Source: Bradyrhizobium sp. RP6 (GTDB lineage Bacteria > Pseudomonadota > Alphaproteobacteria > Rhizobiales > Xanthobacteraceae). From it: 64,000 bases of DNA. Below, in pieces: positions 1 to 8,466 of this stretch. The position numbers and the translations under genes are program-made. The stretch lies in NCBI RefSeq assembly GCF_003837805.1, contig NZ_RQIT01000025.1, positions 44,560-108,559 on the forward strand, written 5' to 3'. Under the pieces are notes generated by a model that saw nothing but the letters and a program-made list of their open reading frames with translations, ran no database searches and was not told where the DNA came from. Position 1 is the stretch's first letter; each line of letters opens with the position of its first letter.

Positions 1-130
1 GCGCGGGCGGCTGCGGCTTGAAGGTCGGATCCTCGTCCTTGTCCTTGGTCGGCTCGTCGTGCTGCTTGGTCGTGTCGTAGTTAGGGACCACGATCGCGAT
101 CGGCGGCGGCGTTACGGTGGAAACCTTCAT
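1..130 (-). CDS. N-terminal fragment of an unidentified protein (runs off the window)
   Basis: The reverse strand opens with ATG at 130 and stays open to the window edge, giving about 43 residues. The peptide begins MKVSTVTPPPIAIVVPNYD and then becomes very rich in Asp, Lys and Pro. A GAGGA ribosome-binding sequence lies about 8 nt before the ATG. I do not recognise the protein; the hydrophobic stretch near the start is too short to call a signal peptide. The rest of the gene lies outside the window. Confidence 0.5.
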   Translation of the reverse strand, partial: MKVSTVTPPPIAIVVPNYDTTKQHDEPTKDKDEDPTFKPQPPA

Positions 131-285
131 CCGCAAATCCTCACATATGGAAACAATTCAGCCTGCGCTGCGAGGAGCGAAATTTCCTTCAAGGCAATCG
201 CTAAAATGCGAGGGAATTGGTGCGATGAATGCCGTGTATGCGTCTCATCCGCGCGGTGCAAACAGGAGACGACGAGGCCTCTCCC

Positions 286-402
286 CGTCATTGCGAGGAG
301 CCCTTGTGAGGAAGCAATCCAGACTGCCTCCGCGGACAGATTTCTGGTTTGCTTCCGCCTTCGCCAAGCTTCGGCGGACAAGTCGCTGCACTCGCAATGA
401 CA
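286..402. repeat. Interspersed palindromic intergenic repeat
   Basis: The element starts with CGTCATTGCGAGGAG and ends with CTCGCAATGAC, so its ends form an inverted repeat. The interior carries AAGCAATCCAGACTGCCTCC and a second partial inverted section. Repeats with these ends are common between genes in Bradyrhizobium-like genomes. It occupies most of the 338-base stretch between the partial gene at 1-130 and the next gene; nothing else was seen there. Confidence 0.65.
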
Positions 403-468
403 GAGTTCGTGCTAGACGGCGTCCCGATGCATGCGCGGCCAGCGTGCGGAAAGCAGTGAGCGCCCCGC

Positions 469-942
469 CTATTCGTCCTTGCCGCGGGTGATGGCGATGG
501 AAGCCTCCGTCTTGGTGCGGGTGCATTCCATGTTGAGGCGCCGATAGCGCATGCTGATCTTGTCGCCGCGGAGCAGACCCATCCGTTTCAGGCAGCGTGT
601 CGCGCCCGTCGTCGTGTCGTCCTTCGTCACTGTGAAGACGATCGCGGCCATCGATCCGACCAGCGCATAGAACTCAGGCTTGGGCTTGCGATCACCCTTG
701 GCATAGAGCTCGATGGAATATTTGTCGCCGCGGCAACCCACGGACAGCTCCTTGGCCGCCGGGTGCGAGAGGTAGACGACATTGCCGGCGCGGAAATTCA
801 CCTTGAGGCGATCGACCTGGTTCGCCAGCTCCTTGGCGCTGTCGTCACAGCGGTCGGCGCGCGCGGGTGAGGCGAGGGCCACAAGGCCGGCGATGGCGGC
901 GGCGACCGTGATCGCGCCGCGGACGTTCAGTTTGAAAGTCAT
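469..942 (-). CDS. Small exported protein of unknown function
   Basis: The 157-residue product starts MTFKLNVRGAITVAAAIAG and has a typical signal peptide ending at SPARA-D, so it is probably periplasmic. The mature part has four cysteines (RCDDS, VGCRG, TRCLKR, MECTR), which could form two disulfides. The frame extends upstream to 1029, but the ATG at 942 is preferred because it places the signal peptide at the N-terminus and follows an AAGGGG ribosome-binding sequence. I do not recognise the family. It is divergent from the fumarase gene. Confidence 0.75.
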   Translation of the reverse strand: MTFKLNVRGAITVAAAIAGLVALASPARADRCDDSAKELANQVDRLKVNFRAGNVVYLSHPAAKELSVGCRGDKYSIELYAKGDRKPKPEFYALVGSMAAIVFTVTKDDTTTGATRCLKRMGLLRGDKISMRYRRLNMECTRTKTEASIAITRGKDE

Positions 943-1154
943 GATGAAAAGCCCCTTAGGCCGCGCATTCAACCGTCCTCGCGGGCGAAGCGCAAGGGTG
1001 GGCAGGGGCATTTCCACGAGCTGTGCCAATGCCTTCCCAACCCTGGCCTGCCGCTCCCATGCGTACCGCTCCCTTTCTTTTCTGGCCGAAATGCGCTTAG
1101 AACGCTTCTATGCTGAGAGGCCCGCCAAGGCCCCAAAACCCCGAGATTTGCCCC

Positions 1155-2810
1155 ATGAACGCTCCCACCGCCTTCCCCGACCAGTCCAAGCCCGTTCCGC
1201 CCTACAAGCACACCCCGCTGTTCCCGCTGGGCAAGGACGAGACACCCTACAAGAAGATTTCGTCCGAGGGCGTCAGGGTCGAGAAGGTGCTCGGCAAGGA
1301 CATGCTGGTGGTGTCGCGCGAGGCGCTGCGGGCGCTGTCGGAGGCGGCCTTTGGCGACATCAACCATTATCTGCGGCCCGGTCATCTGAAGCAGCTCCGT
1401 GCGATCCTGGAGGACAGCGAGGCGAGCCCGAACGACAAGTTCGTTGCGCTCGACTTCCTGAAGAACGCCAACATCGCCGCCGGCGGCGTGCTGCCGATGT
1501 GCCAGGACACCGGCACCGCGATCATCATGGGCAAGAAGGGCTGCAACGTCATCACCGACGGTGACGATGAGGCCGCGCTGTCGGAAGGCGCGCGCGATGC
1601 CTACCTGCGCCGCAATCTGCGCTATTCGCAGGTCGCGCCGCTCTCGATGTACGAGGAGAAGAACACCGCCAACAACATGCCGGCGCAGTGCGAGATCTAC
1701 GCCGAGGGCGACGACGCCTACAAGTTCATGTTCATGGCGAAGGGCGGCGGCAGTGCGAACAAGAGCTTTCTGTTCCAGGCCACGCCCTCGGTGCTGACCA
1801 AGGACCGGCTGCTCGCTTTCCTCAAGGAGAAGATCCTCACGCTCGGCACCGCGGCGTGCCCGCCCTATCACCTCGCCATCGTGATCGGCGGCACCTCGGC
1901 CGAGCTGTGCATGAAGACGGTGAAGCTCGCCTCCGCCCGCTATCTCGACGCGCTGCCGACCCACGGCTCGCCCGACGGCAACGCCTTCCGCGACGTCGAG
2001 ATGGAGAAGGAAATCCACAAGATGACGCAGTCGCTCGGCGTCGGCGCGCAGTTCGGCGGGAAATACTTCTGCCACGACGTGCGCGTGATCCGCATGCCGC
2101 GACACGGCGCTTCGCTGCCGATCGGGCTTGGCGTGTCCTGCTCGGCCGACCGCCAGGTGCTCGGTAAGATCACCAAGGACGGCGTCTATCTCGAGGAGCT
2201 CGAGCATAATCCGGCGCAGTACCTGCCGCAGGTCGAGCAGTCGCTCGGCGGCGAGGTGGTCAAGATCGACCTCAACCAGCCGATGAAGGACATTCTGGCG
2301 ACGTTCTCGAAACATCCGATCAAGACCCGCGTCTCGATGACCGGCACCATGATCGTCGCGCGCGATAGCGCGCATGCCAAGCTGCGCGAGCGGCTGGAGA
2401 AGGGCGAGCCGCTGCCGGACTATTTCAAGAACCACCCGGTCTACTATGCCGGCCCCGCCAAGACGCCCGAAGGCTACGCCTCCGGCGCGTTCGGTCCGAC
2501 CACTGCGGGCCGCATGGATTCCTTCGTCGACCAGTTCCAGGCCGCCGGCGGCTCGATGGTGATGGTGGCGAAGGGCAACAGGGCGCCGGCCGTGCGCGAG
2601 GCCTGCAAGAAGTACGGAGGCTTCTACCTCGGCTCGATCGGCGGCGCCGCCGCGAACCTTGCCGAGCACTGCATCAAGAAGGTCGAGGTGCTCGAATATC
2701 CCGAGCTCGGCATGGAAGCCATCTGGCGCATCGAAGTCGTCGACTTCCCGGCGTTCATCATCATCGACGACAAGGGCAACGACTTCTTCAAGGAGCTGAA
2801 TTTGGGCTGA
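1155..2810 (+). CDS. fumA: Class I fumarate hydratase (iron-sulfur fumarase)
   Basis: The 551-residue product matches the oxygen-sensitive [4Fe-4S] class I fumarases, which interconvert fumarate and malate in the TCA cycle. Residues 115-121 (MCQDTGT) contain the first cluster cysteine, Cys116. Further family blocks are AACPPYHLAIVIGG and LGVSCSADRQVLGKI, each with a conserved cysteine, and the C-terminal beta domain includes GPTTAGRMDSFVD. Length and domain order are those of the single-chain enzyme. The frame runs upstream to 1110, but the ATG at 1155 gives the usual N-terminus. The gene stands alone. Assignment to this class is firm; the exact paralogue name is by convention. Confidence 0.93.
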   Translation: MNAPTAFPDQSKPVPPYKHTPLFPLGKDETPYKKISSEGVRVEKVLGKDMLVVSREALRALSEAAFGDINHYLRPGHLKQLRAILEDSEASPNDKFVALDFLKNANIAAGGVLPMCQDTGTAIIMGKKGCNVITDGDDEAALSEGARDAYLRRNLRYSQVAPLSMYEEKNTANNMPAQCEIYAEGDDAYKFMFMAKGGGSANKSFLFQATPSVLTKDRLLAFLKEKILTLGTAACPPYHLAIVIGGTSAELCMKTVKLASARYLDALPTHGSPDGNAFRDVEMEKEIHKMTQSLGVGAQFGGKYFCHDVRVIRMPRHGASLPIGLGVSCSADRQVLGKITKDGVYLEELEHNPAQYLPQVEQSLGGEVVKIDLNQPMKDILATFSKHPIKTRVSMTGTMIVARDSAHAKLRERLEKGEPLPDYFKNHPVYYAGPAKTPEGYASGAFGPTTAGRMDSFVDQFQAAGGSMVMVAKGNRAPAVREACKKYGGFYLGSIGGAAANLAEHCIKKVEVLEYPELGMEAIWRIEVVDFPAFIIIDDKGNDFFKELNLG

Positions 2811-2819
2811 GGCGGAGTT

Positions 2820-2925
2820 CCGGATGCTACGCAGCATGAAATGCTGCGCTGCTGATCCGGGGTCCATCGTGGAGCTTGGGTCCCGGCTCTGCGTCGCATC
2901 ACTTCGTGCTGCGACGCGTCCGGGA
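2820..2925. repeat. Two adjacent imperfect palindromes after the fumarase gene
   Basis: The first palindrome (2820-2860) pairs CCGGATGCTACGCAGCAT with ATGCTGCGCTGCTGATCCGG. The second (2881-2925) pairs TCCCGGCTCTGCGTCGCA with TGCGACGCGTCCGGGA. They lie between two convergent genes and could end transcription from both sides. Their sequence resembles interspersed repeats of this bacterial group. Confidence 0.55.
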
Positions 2926-2956
2926 CACGAGCGTTGCGCTTGCTCGCTTTATCTCG

Positions 2957-3877
2957 CTAGCTACAATTCGTGACCTGGTTGGAACACAGCGCGCGCCACC
3001 AGCCGCGCACGCCGTCGTGGCTCTCGACGAGGCCCCAATACCCGCTGCAGGCAAGAAGCCGCTTCGGTCCGCCGTCGCCGTCGATCGGGCCGCCGAGCTC
3101 GCGCTGGGCCGGCATCCATTTGGCGTCGACGAAGGGCGCCTGGAAAAGCCCGCCCATGCGCGTGGCGCCATTGGCATAGGATGCGCCGACCTTGTTTGAC
3201 GCGACCCAGCCACGCCCGGCATAGGGCTTTGGCGCGCTGCGCGGATATCGCTTTTCGTCCTCGTAATCCTTGCCCGGCGGCCTCGCGCCTTCGATCAGGA
3301 ACCATCCGTCCCTGAAGCCGATGATGCTGAATTCAGTGAGCCAGCCGCCCTCCGGTGTGTTCTCGGCGCCGCCTAACTTCAACCGGTAGGGCGGCGGCAG
3401 CGTGCCGAGCACGCGCGCCTTCACTGAGGGTTCGGCGCGCACGTTGAGACCGTTCGGGTCCTTGTCGATGGACCATGCGCCGAGATCGCAGGGCTCAGTG
3501 CCTTCGGGTAGGCTTGCGCGTTTCGCGGCGAGATCGGCGTGCAGCTTTGCGAAATCGGTGTCGTCGTTACCAGCATCCAGCGCGACGCGCGGCTTTAACT
3601 CGGCCGAGATCGCGCGCGTCGCATCAGCCGTCAGCGTGACGACGAGAGCCTGGCGCGCGGTGAACACGCTTGCCGGTGTCTTCGGATCGTTGGACGTCGC
3701 CGGATAGACGGCGAGATAGCCGGTCGCACCTTCGGTGCGATAGGCGGTGCCGGCAACATAGCCCGCCGGCACCATGGCGAGCGCGCTCGCGCGCCACGCC
3801 GGTTCGGTGTCATCCGCGCGCGCCGCTTGTGTCGCGACACACAGGATTGTCGCCGCGACGAGACGAAGCGCACGCAT
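2957..3877 (-). CDS. Exported protein with an SH3-like domain
   Basis: The 306-residue product starts MRALRLVAATILCVATQAARA-D, a signal peptide, so it is probably periplasmic. Residues around 145-165 (NGLNVRAEPSVKARVLGTL) match the start of the bacterial SH3 fold, which often binds cell-wall peptides. The C-terminal half is rich in Trp and Gly (GWLTEF, GWFLIEG, GRGWVAS, YWGLVES) and ends in CSNQVTNCS. The role is unknown; a wall- or inhibitor-binding role is only inferred from the SH3 motif. It is followed at once by a second leftward gene's start region, with 15 nt between them. Confidence 0.75.
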   Translation of the reverse strand: MRALRLVAATILCVATQAARADDTEPAWRASALAMVPAGYVAGTAYRTEGATGYLAVYPATSNDPKTPASVFTARQALVVTLTADATRAISAELKPRVALDAGNDDTDFAKLHADLAAKRASLPEGTEPCDLGAWSIDKDPNGLNVRAEPSVKARVLGTLPPPYRLKLGGAENTPEGGWLTEFSIIGFRDGWFLIEGARPPGKDYEDEKRYPRSAPKPYAGRGWVASNKVGASYANGATRMGGLFQAPFVDAKWMPAQRELGGPIDGDGGPKRLLACSGYWGLVESHDGVRGWWRALCSNQVTNCS

Positions 3878-3892
3878 CGGAGCAGCGCGCGC

Positions 3893-4189
3893 TTACGCCC
3901 GTACGCCCGTAAACGGAAAGCTGCCCATCGGGCCGATGCCCATCTCGCCGCTCATGCTGTCGCCGGAGACCTTTCCGATGAACTCGAGCGTCAACGGCAT
4001 CGGGTTGGTGATGGACACCTTCCAGTTGACGGCGTCGCCAGAGACGGTGCCGTCGAAGATCTCGGCGGTATTACCTTCCGCACCTTGCGTGCCCGTGAGC
4101 GTCCCGCCCGCGGCTTTCAGGCTCAGCGTGGCCTGGCGCTCGCCCATTGGCGTCGTCATGGTCAGATTCCAGTTGCCGTCTACGGCCAT
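3893..4189 (-). CDS. Small conserved-looking protein of unknown function
   Basis: The 98-residue product starts MAVDGNWNLTMTTPMGERQ and consists mostly of alternating polar and hydrophobic residues with many Gly and Thr. This suggests a small beta-barrel or beta-sandwich. Pieces such as WNLTMTTPMG, GTLTGTQG and GEMGIGPMGSFPFTG resemble lipid- or ligand-binding beta folds, but I cannot name the family. There is no signal peptide. It lies 15 nt upstream of the SH3-like protein gene on the same strand and may be co-transcribed with it. Confidence 0.65.
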   Translation of the reverse strand: MAVDGNWNLTMTTPMGERQATLSLKAAGGTLTGTQGAEGNTAEIFDGTVSGDAVNWKVSITNPMPLTLEFIGKVSGDSMSGEMGIGPMGSFPFTGVRA

Positions 4190-4288
4190 TCCCGTCTCCC
4201 GAACAAATCACCGGCGGACCGCGACGATCCGCGGCCAGTCCCGTGGCGAGCCTATAACCCAACTCGACGCGCCTGCCTAACCCCGCAT

Positions 4289-4843
4289 TCAGGCGCGGGC
4301 CGCCGCACGCCGGCGACTGCTGACGATGAGGCGCAGAACGAGATATTGCACGGCAAAGGCCAGGATCTTGCCGCCGCCTGCGACCACCGTGAGATAGAAC
4401 GCCCACAGCTTCAGATCGCCCGTGGAAGCAACCACGATCATGCCGGCGCCGATCACGAACATCAGCGCGGCCCAGGCATAGCCCGCGGCCGTCACATATT
4501 CCGGAACGGTCTCGACGACGACCGGCGGCATGTAGCGCAGCATCCAGCCGCGCTTGAGCATGATGAGGCCGACCGCGAAATGCGCGATCGCGGGCTTTGC
4601 CAGCATGAAGCGGGCATCGTTGGTCAGCAGTGTGATCGCGCCCAATCCGACGACGAGCGCGAGGCTCGCATAGGTCATGTAGTTGAGCTGCTGCCCCTTG
4701 ACGCGGGCATAGATCACTTGCGCGACTGCGCCGGCAATCGCCACAGACGTCGCCACGATGACATTGTCGGTGATGAGGTAGACGGCCAGGAAGAGGATGG
4801 CGGAGAAAAGATCGGAACCGAGACGGGCAAATACATCCTTCAT
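4289..4843 (-). CDS. Inner membrane protein, YciB/IspZ (septation protein A) family
   Basis: The 184-residue product has about five to six membrane segments (for example LFSAILFLAVYLITDNVIVA, VVGLGAITLLTND and AAGYAWAALMFVIGAGMIVV). The family-typical block VGLIMLKRGWMLRYMPP is present. YciB/IspZ proteins are inner membrane proteins linked to envelope integrity and septation. The frame is open upstream to 4921, but the ATG at 4843 begins MKDVFARLGSDLFSA as in the family. The protein differs from the most typical IspZ members, so the function should be taken as family-level only. Confidence 0.75.
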   Translation of the reverse strand: MKDVFARLGSDLFSAILFLAVYLITDNVIVATSVAIAGAVAQVIYARVKGQQLNYMTYASLALVVGLGAITLLTNDARFMLAKPAIAHFAVGLIMLKRGWMLRYMPPVVVETVPEYVTAAGYAWAALMFVIGAGMIVVASTGDLKLWAFYLTVVAGGGKILAFAVQYLVLRLIVSSRRRAAARA

Positions 4844-5113
4844 CGTGATCCTGTTCAGCGTGCGTTGCGCAATGCGCGGCTGGACGTACCATACTTGGTC
4901 TGGCGATACTCGGGATACCACTTTGTGAAATGAATCGCGGTGCCGCGGGGACCAAACGGTAAGATTGACGAGAACGCGGCCGCCATCAAGCGCGTGGCCG
5001 CAGCCCAGGCACCGGCAATGATGTTGGAATAGAAGAAATCAGCCTCGCCGGGGTCCCGCTGGAACCGCTTCAATAAGATCGATGGTTGCGAGCGGAGTTG
5101 GGTCGTTGAAACG

Positions 5114-5377
5114 TCACAGCGTCCAAACCGTATAGGCGACCTCAAAAAAGTGAAGCAGCGCAACGACCTGATCTAGCGAGGCATCGACCCATTCCGCCCA
5201 AGGCAGGTGGGAGAGGATCGGCAGCCCCGAGACGATCAGAAGGCAGACCGCGAGCAGGATACCGCCGTTGAAGAACGTGAAGCTCCTTTGCCGCAACCGG
5301 ATTGTCAGCAATGCGAGTGCGGCGGAGGCCAAGGCCAGGACAGCGAGGAGGTCCGCGGTGATCGAGGGCATGGGCAT
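5114..5377 (-). CDS. Small two-helix membrane protein of unknown function
   Basis: The 87-residue product starts MPMPSITADLLAVLALASAA and contains two hydrophobic segments (residues about 8-25 and 37-56), so it is probably in the inner membrane. The C-terminus HFFEVAYTVWTL is unusual in being aromatic-rich. Two in-frame ATGs lie at 5377 and 5371; GAAAGAAG upstream gives moderate support for the first. I do not recognise the family. The 270 bases between it and the YciB-like gene contain no convincing gene. Confidence 0.5.
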   Translation of the reverse strand: MPMPSITADLLAVLALASAALALLTIRLRQRSFTFFNGGILLAVCLLIVSGLPILSHLPWAEWVDASLDQVVALLHFFEVAYTVWTL

Positions 5378-5451
5378 GGGACTTCTTTCGTAACCCTACA
5401 TCCGTCGTGCTTCCGGGCATGCGACGTCGTCGCGCCCGGAAATCACAAGCG

Positions 5452-6843
5452 CTACGCCGCGCCAACCCAATTGCCGTGAAAGCCATCGGGCACGCGGTGG
5501 CCGAGCTGCACGAGCGCGACCGGGCCGGCCTCGACATCGGTGGCGTTGAACACGGCGAGATCGCTGCGGTTCTCCCGCGCGCGCCAGACCACCGCCAGCA
5601 GCCAGCCGTCGCCCTCGGTCGCATCCTTCGACCGCTCGACGAAAACGGGCTCGGAGATGGTGTCGCCGGCCGGCAGCAGATAATGACCGGCCCGTCGGCC
5701 GTTGCCGTCGACATGGACGACGCCCGACAGCGCGCCGAACATCGGCAGCTTCGGATTGGCGCAGGCGTACCAGCCGTGACGGCTCTTCATGCCCGCGCGA
5801 CGATCGTCGATGCGCGGAAATTCGCCGGTGAGATCGTCGAGGTAAGTCTGCTGGAAGCGATCGGTATTGCCCGAGAGATCGAAGGTCCAGCGGCAGTGAC
5901 GGGCGCGCGACTTCTCCGGATCGGTCGGCCGTCCGTCGGGATGCGGAAACAGCGGAGCTTCCTCGAATTGCATGACGTCGGCCACGATGCGATCGCCGTC
6001 CTCCCACGCATTCATGACGTGGAAGACGTAGCAGGCCTCGGCCCGGAACCAGACGATGTCCTTGGCGGTGCCGCTGCGCTTCATCACGCCGACATAGGCG
6101 CCCTTGTCCGGCTCCCAGGCATAGGGCGGCCGTCCGCTCATCGCGCGCTCCATGCTGCCCGTGATCGGGAGGATCGGAAACAGCACATGGTTTTCGGTGA
6201 CGATGAAGTCGTGCACCATGCTGGCATAGGGCGCCTCGAAGCGCTCGAAGCGCGTCGCCTTGCCTGTTACGTCGATCGATCCGTAGGAGAGGGCCGGCGT
6301 CAACGGGCCCGCGGCGTTGTAGCCGAAGAACACCAGTTCGCCGGTGACGGGATCGACCTTCGGATGCGCGGTGAAGTTGCCGGCGACGCGGCCCTGATAG
6401 TTGTGATAGCCGCGCGTCGCCAGCGTGCCCGGCTCGATCTCCGTCGGCAGGTGCGCTTCTTCCAGCGCGAGCAGTTTGCCGGCATGGAAGATGATGTTGG
6501 TGTTGGCGACGCCGCCGTCGGTGAGGTTGGCCGGTGCATCCGGCAGCTTGCGGCCGAAGCCGCCAAACAGGGCCCGGCCGGCATCGTGCTCGGCGAGCCA
6601 TTTCGGCGTGCGGACCCAACGGTTGCGATATCCGGCACGTCCGTTTTCGAGATGGAAGGCATGCAGCATGCCGTCGCCCACGAACCAGTGCGCGCCGGGC
6701 GATTCGAACTGCGGATTAGGGCCGTTGCGGTAGAGCGTGCCGTTCAGCTCGCGCGGCAATTCGCCGATGACCTTCAGGAAAGGCGCGTCGGCCTCGAACG
6801 GGATCGGTGCGATGTTGTCGTAGCGCTCGGCGACCTGCTGCAC
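5452..6843 (-). CDS. Carotenoid oxygenase family protein
   Basis: The 463-residue product belongs to the carotenoid cleavage / RPE65 family of non-heme Fe(II) beta-propeller enzymes. The four iron-binding histidines are visible in TAHPKVDP, MVHDFIVTENH, FHVMNAWEDGD and the C-terminal FHGNWV. The N-terminal LPRELNGTLYRNGPNPQFE is also diagnostic. The family oxidatively cleaves carotenoids, apocarotenoids or stilbenes; the substrate cannot be read from the sequence. The start is GTG at 6843 behind a strong AAGGAGG. It is divergent from a TetR gene at 6950, and the gap carries paired operator-like palindromes, so repression by that TetR is likely. Confidence 0.9.
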   Translation of the reverse strand: MQQVAERYDNIAPIPFEADAPFLKVIGELPRELNGTLYRNGPNPQFESPGAHWFVGDGMLHAFHLENGRAGYRNRWVRTPKWLAEHDAGRALFGGFGRKLPDAPANLTDGGVANTNIIFHAGKLLALEEAHLPTEIEPGTLATRGYHNYQGRVAGNFTAHPKVDPVTGELVFFGYNAAGPLTPALSYGSIDVTGKATRFERFEAPYASMVHDFIVTENHVLFPILPITGSMERAMSGRPPYAWEPDKGAYVGVMKRSGTAKDIVWFRAEACYVFHVMNAWEDGDRIVADVMQFEEAPLFPHPDGRPTDPEKSRARHCRWTFDLSGNTDRFQQTYLDDLTGEFPRIDDRRAGMKSRHGWYACANPKLPMFGALSGVVHVDGNGRRAGHYLLPAGDTISEPVFVERSKDATEGDGWLLAVVWRARENRSDLAVFNATDVEAGPVALVQLGHRVPDGFHGNWVGAA

Positions 6844-6860
6844 GGCGTGTCCTCCTTATC

Positions 6861-6930
6861 TTTACATCGTCAAGATTAGGTAATGCTGGTTTTCGCTCCG
6901 GTCAAGCGAAATCTTTACACTGTCAATATT
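6861..6930. promoter_or_regulatory. Paired operator-like sites between carotenoid oxygenase and TetR genes
   Basis: Two near-identical 17-base words, TTTACATCGTCAAGATT (6861-6877) and TTTACACTGTCAATATT (6914-6930), lie 53 bases apart. The core of the second (TTTACACTGTCAA) is a palindrome of the form TTnACAnTGTnAA, and the first is one mismatch pair away. TetR repressors commonly bind such sites in shared divergent regions. On the plus strand TTTACA (6914) and TATAGC (6937) are spaced 17 bases apart, which would start RNA about at the ATG at 6950. Confidence 0.6.
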
Positions 6931-6949
6931 GCGTCATATAGCTTGTCCC

Positions 6950-7672
6950 ATGGGCAAGAGCGAAACCGCGCCTAACCCGCGCACTCCGAAAAAAGCATCG
7001 TCGGCCGCGAAGGCGCAGGCGCGTCCCGCACGGCGCCGAACGGCCACGAGGACCGAGACGCCCTATCATCACGGCGCCCTGCGCGAGGCGCTGCTCCAGG
7101 CCGCCGAACGGGTGCTCGAGCGCGACGGACTCGCCGGCCTGACATTGCGCGCGGTGGCACGCGAGGCGGGCGTCTCGCATGCCGCGCCCACTCATCATTT
7201 CGGCGATCTCACGGGGCTTCTCAGCGAGCTCGCCGCCATCGGCTTCCGCCAGTTCAATGCCGCGATGGCGTCTGCCTGCGATGCCGCCACAACGCCGCTC
7301 GAACGCGCGCTGGCAAGGCCGAAAGCCTACATTGCCTATGCGCAGGCGCATCCCGGCATGTACGGCATCATGTTCCGCACCGAGCGGCTCGACTATTCGA
7401 GACCCTCGCTGCACGAGGCCGCCGAGGCCTCCTTCGCGGGGCTTGCCAATGCGATCGGCATGATGCGGCAGGAGCAGATCAGCGAAGACGCGCTGACGCT
7501 GAACCAGGGCGCGGCGATCGCGCGCGCCTGGTCGCTGGTGCACGGCTTCACCATGCTGCTGCTGGATGGACGGCTCGAGGACATTCTCGAGCGAATGCCC
7601 GAGGGGACGACCGCGGAGCGGCTGCTCGAGGCGATGCTGACGGCGCCTTTGGCCCCGAACATTCCCGTGTAG
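6950..7672 (+). CDS. TetR/AcrR-family transcriptional regulator
   Basis: The 240-residue product has a basic N-terminal tail rich in Lys, Ala and Arg (about 35 residues). A TetR helix-turn-helix follows, with the family signature ALLQAAERVLERDGLAGLTL and the recognition segment VSHAAPTHHFGDL. The C-terminal part resembles the TetR_C_33/WHG effector domain (AYIAYAQAHPGMYGIMF). It is divergent from the carotenoid oxygenase gene and probably represses it and itself. A TTG codon lies upstream at 6929, but the ATG at 6950 is preferred. There is no clear ribosome-binding sequence, and a leaderless start is possible. Confidence 0.87.
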   Translation: MGKSETAPNPRTPKKASSAAKAQARPARRRTATRTETPYHHGALREALLQAAERVLERDGLAGLTLRAVAREAGVSHAAPTHHFGDLTGLLSELAAIGFRQFNAAMASACDAATTPLERALARPKAYIAYAQAHPGMYGIMFRTERLDYSRPSLHEAAEASFAGLANAIGMMRQEQISEDALTLNQGAAIARAWSLVHGFTMLLLDGRLEDILERMPEGTTAERLLEAMLTAPLAPNIPV

Positions 7673-7695
7673 CGGCTGTTTGCGCCCGCCAAGGC

Positions 7696-8301
7696 TTACC
7701 GCATCGTGGCCAGTTCGACGGCGCGGCCCGGCGCGCCGATGATCTTGACCTTGTCCTTGCCGCACGTGAAACCGCGGGCGAAATCGTCCGCGGCCTTGCG
7801 CGCGAGCTCGTTGGCGTTCGGGTTGGCGATCGCGTCGACATAGGCGACGTGGCAGGCCGGGCCCGGCGGCAGCCGGGTCACGACCAGCACGGCCTTGGTG
7901 TTCGGCCGTCCCTGCATGTCAGGATCGGTGTTGTCCGCGATGTGCCAGCGCTGGATGATCGCAAATGGCTTTGCGCCGGCAGCGCGCCATTCGATGATGC
8001 TCTCCGATGAATTGAACGGCGCGAACCAGACGTTGGCTGCCGGTTCCTCCGCCGCTTGCTTGCGATTGCGGCCGACAGAGACGATCTCGCGCAGATCGTC
8101 CTCGGCGATCAGCACCACGAGCCCGTCCTTGCCCCGACATAGCCGCGTGGTGCTGCCGTCGAGGGCGCTGGGCTTGCCGATCTGACGGCAGTCCTTCGGC
8201 GCCGTCGAGGTGTAGGTGCTGCTCACGGATTGGGCGTCGGCGCAGCCGAGGCCGGCGCAGATCAGCAGCGCGGTGAGCGATGGGGCGGTCATACGGATCA
8301 T
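7696..8301 (-). CDS. Exported protein of unknown function
   Basis: The 201-residue product begins MIRMTAPSLTALLICAGLG and has a signal peptide cleaved near ADAQ, so it is probably periplasmic. Four cysteines remain in the mature part (KDCRQI, RLCRGK, PACHVAY, FTCGKDK). The last 100 residues (MQGRPNTKAVLVVTRLPPGPACHVAYVDA) are well conserved-looking but I cannot assign the family. The frame runs up to 8358; the ATG at 8301 fits the signal peptide. It is convergent with the TetR gene, with 23 bases between the stops. Confidence 0.7.
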   Translation of the reverse strand: MIRMTAPSLTALLICAGLGCADAQSVSSTYTSTAPKDCRQIGKPSALDGSTTRLCRGKDGLVVLIAEDDLREIVSVGRNRKQAAEEPAANVWFAPFNSSESIIEWRAAGAKPFAIIQRWHIADNTDPDMQGRPNTKAVLVVTRLPPGPACHVAYVDAIANPNANELARKAADDFARGFTCGKDKVKIIGAPGRAVELATMR

Positions 8302-8466
8302 GATGACACTTCGAGGCAGCTGGAACTCCGTACCATCAGACGTCTTGATTGTGGGCAAGGTTCAAACAGGGGCGGGATATACCTGACAGCGGCGCGGAAT
8401 CGTTCTAGAAGAGCGGCTTCGCTTTAGGCCGATCCGGCCTCGTTCGCGTTCCTCGTTTCCTTGATC

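Noticed and set aside
969..2867. Long leftward open frame antisense to the fumarase gene
   Set aside because: It is a GC-driven shadow of a clear class I fumarase, with His/Arg/Leu-rich composition and no motifs.
4855..5163. 102-codon leftward frame between the YciB-like and the small membrane protein genes
   Set aside because: It overlaps the end of the small membrane protein gene in another frame and has no motif or ribosome-binding sequence.
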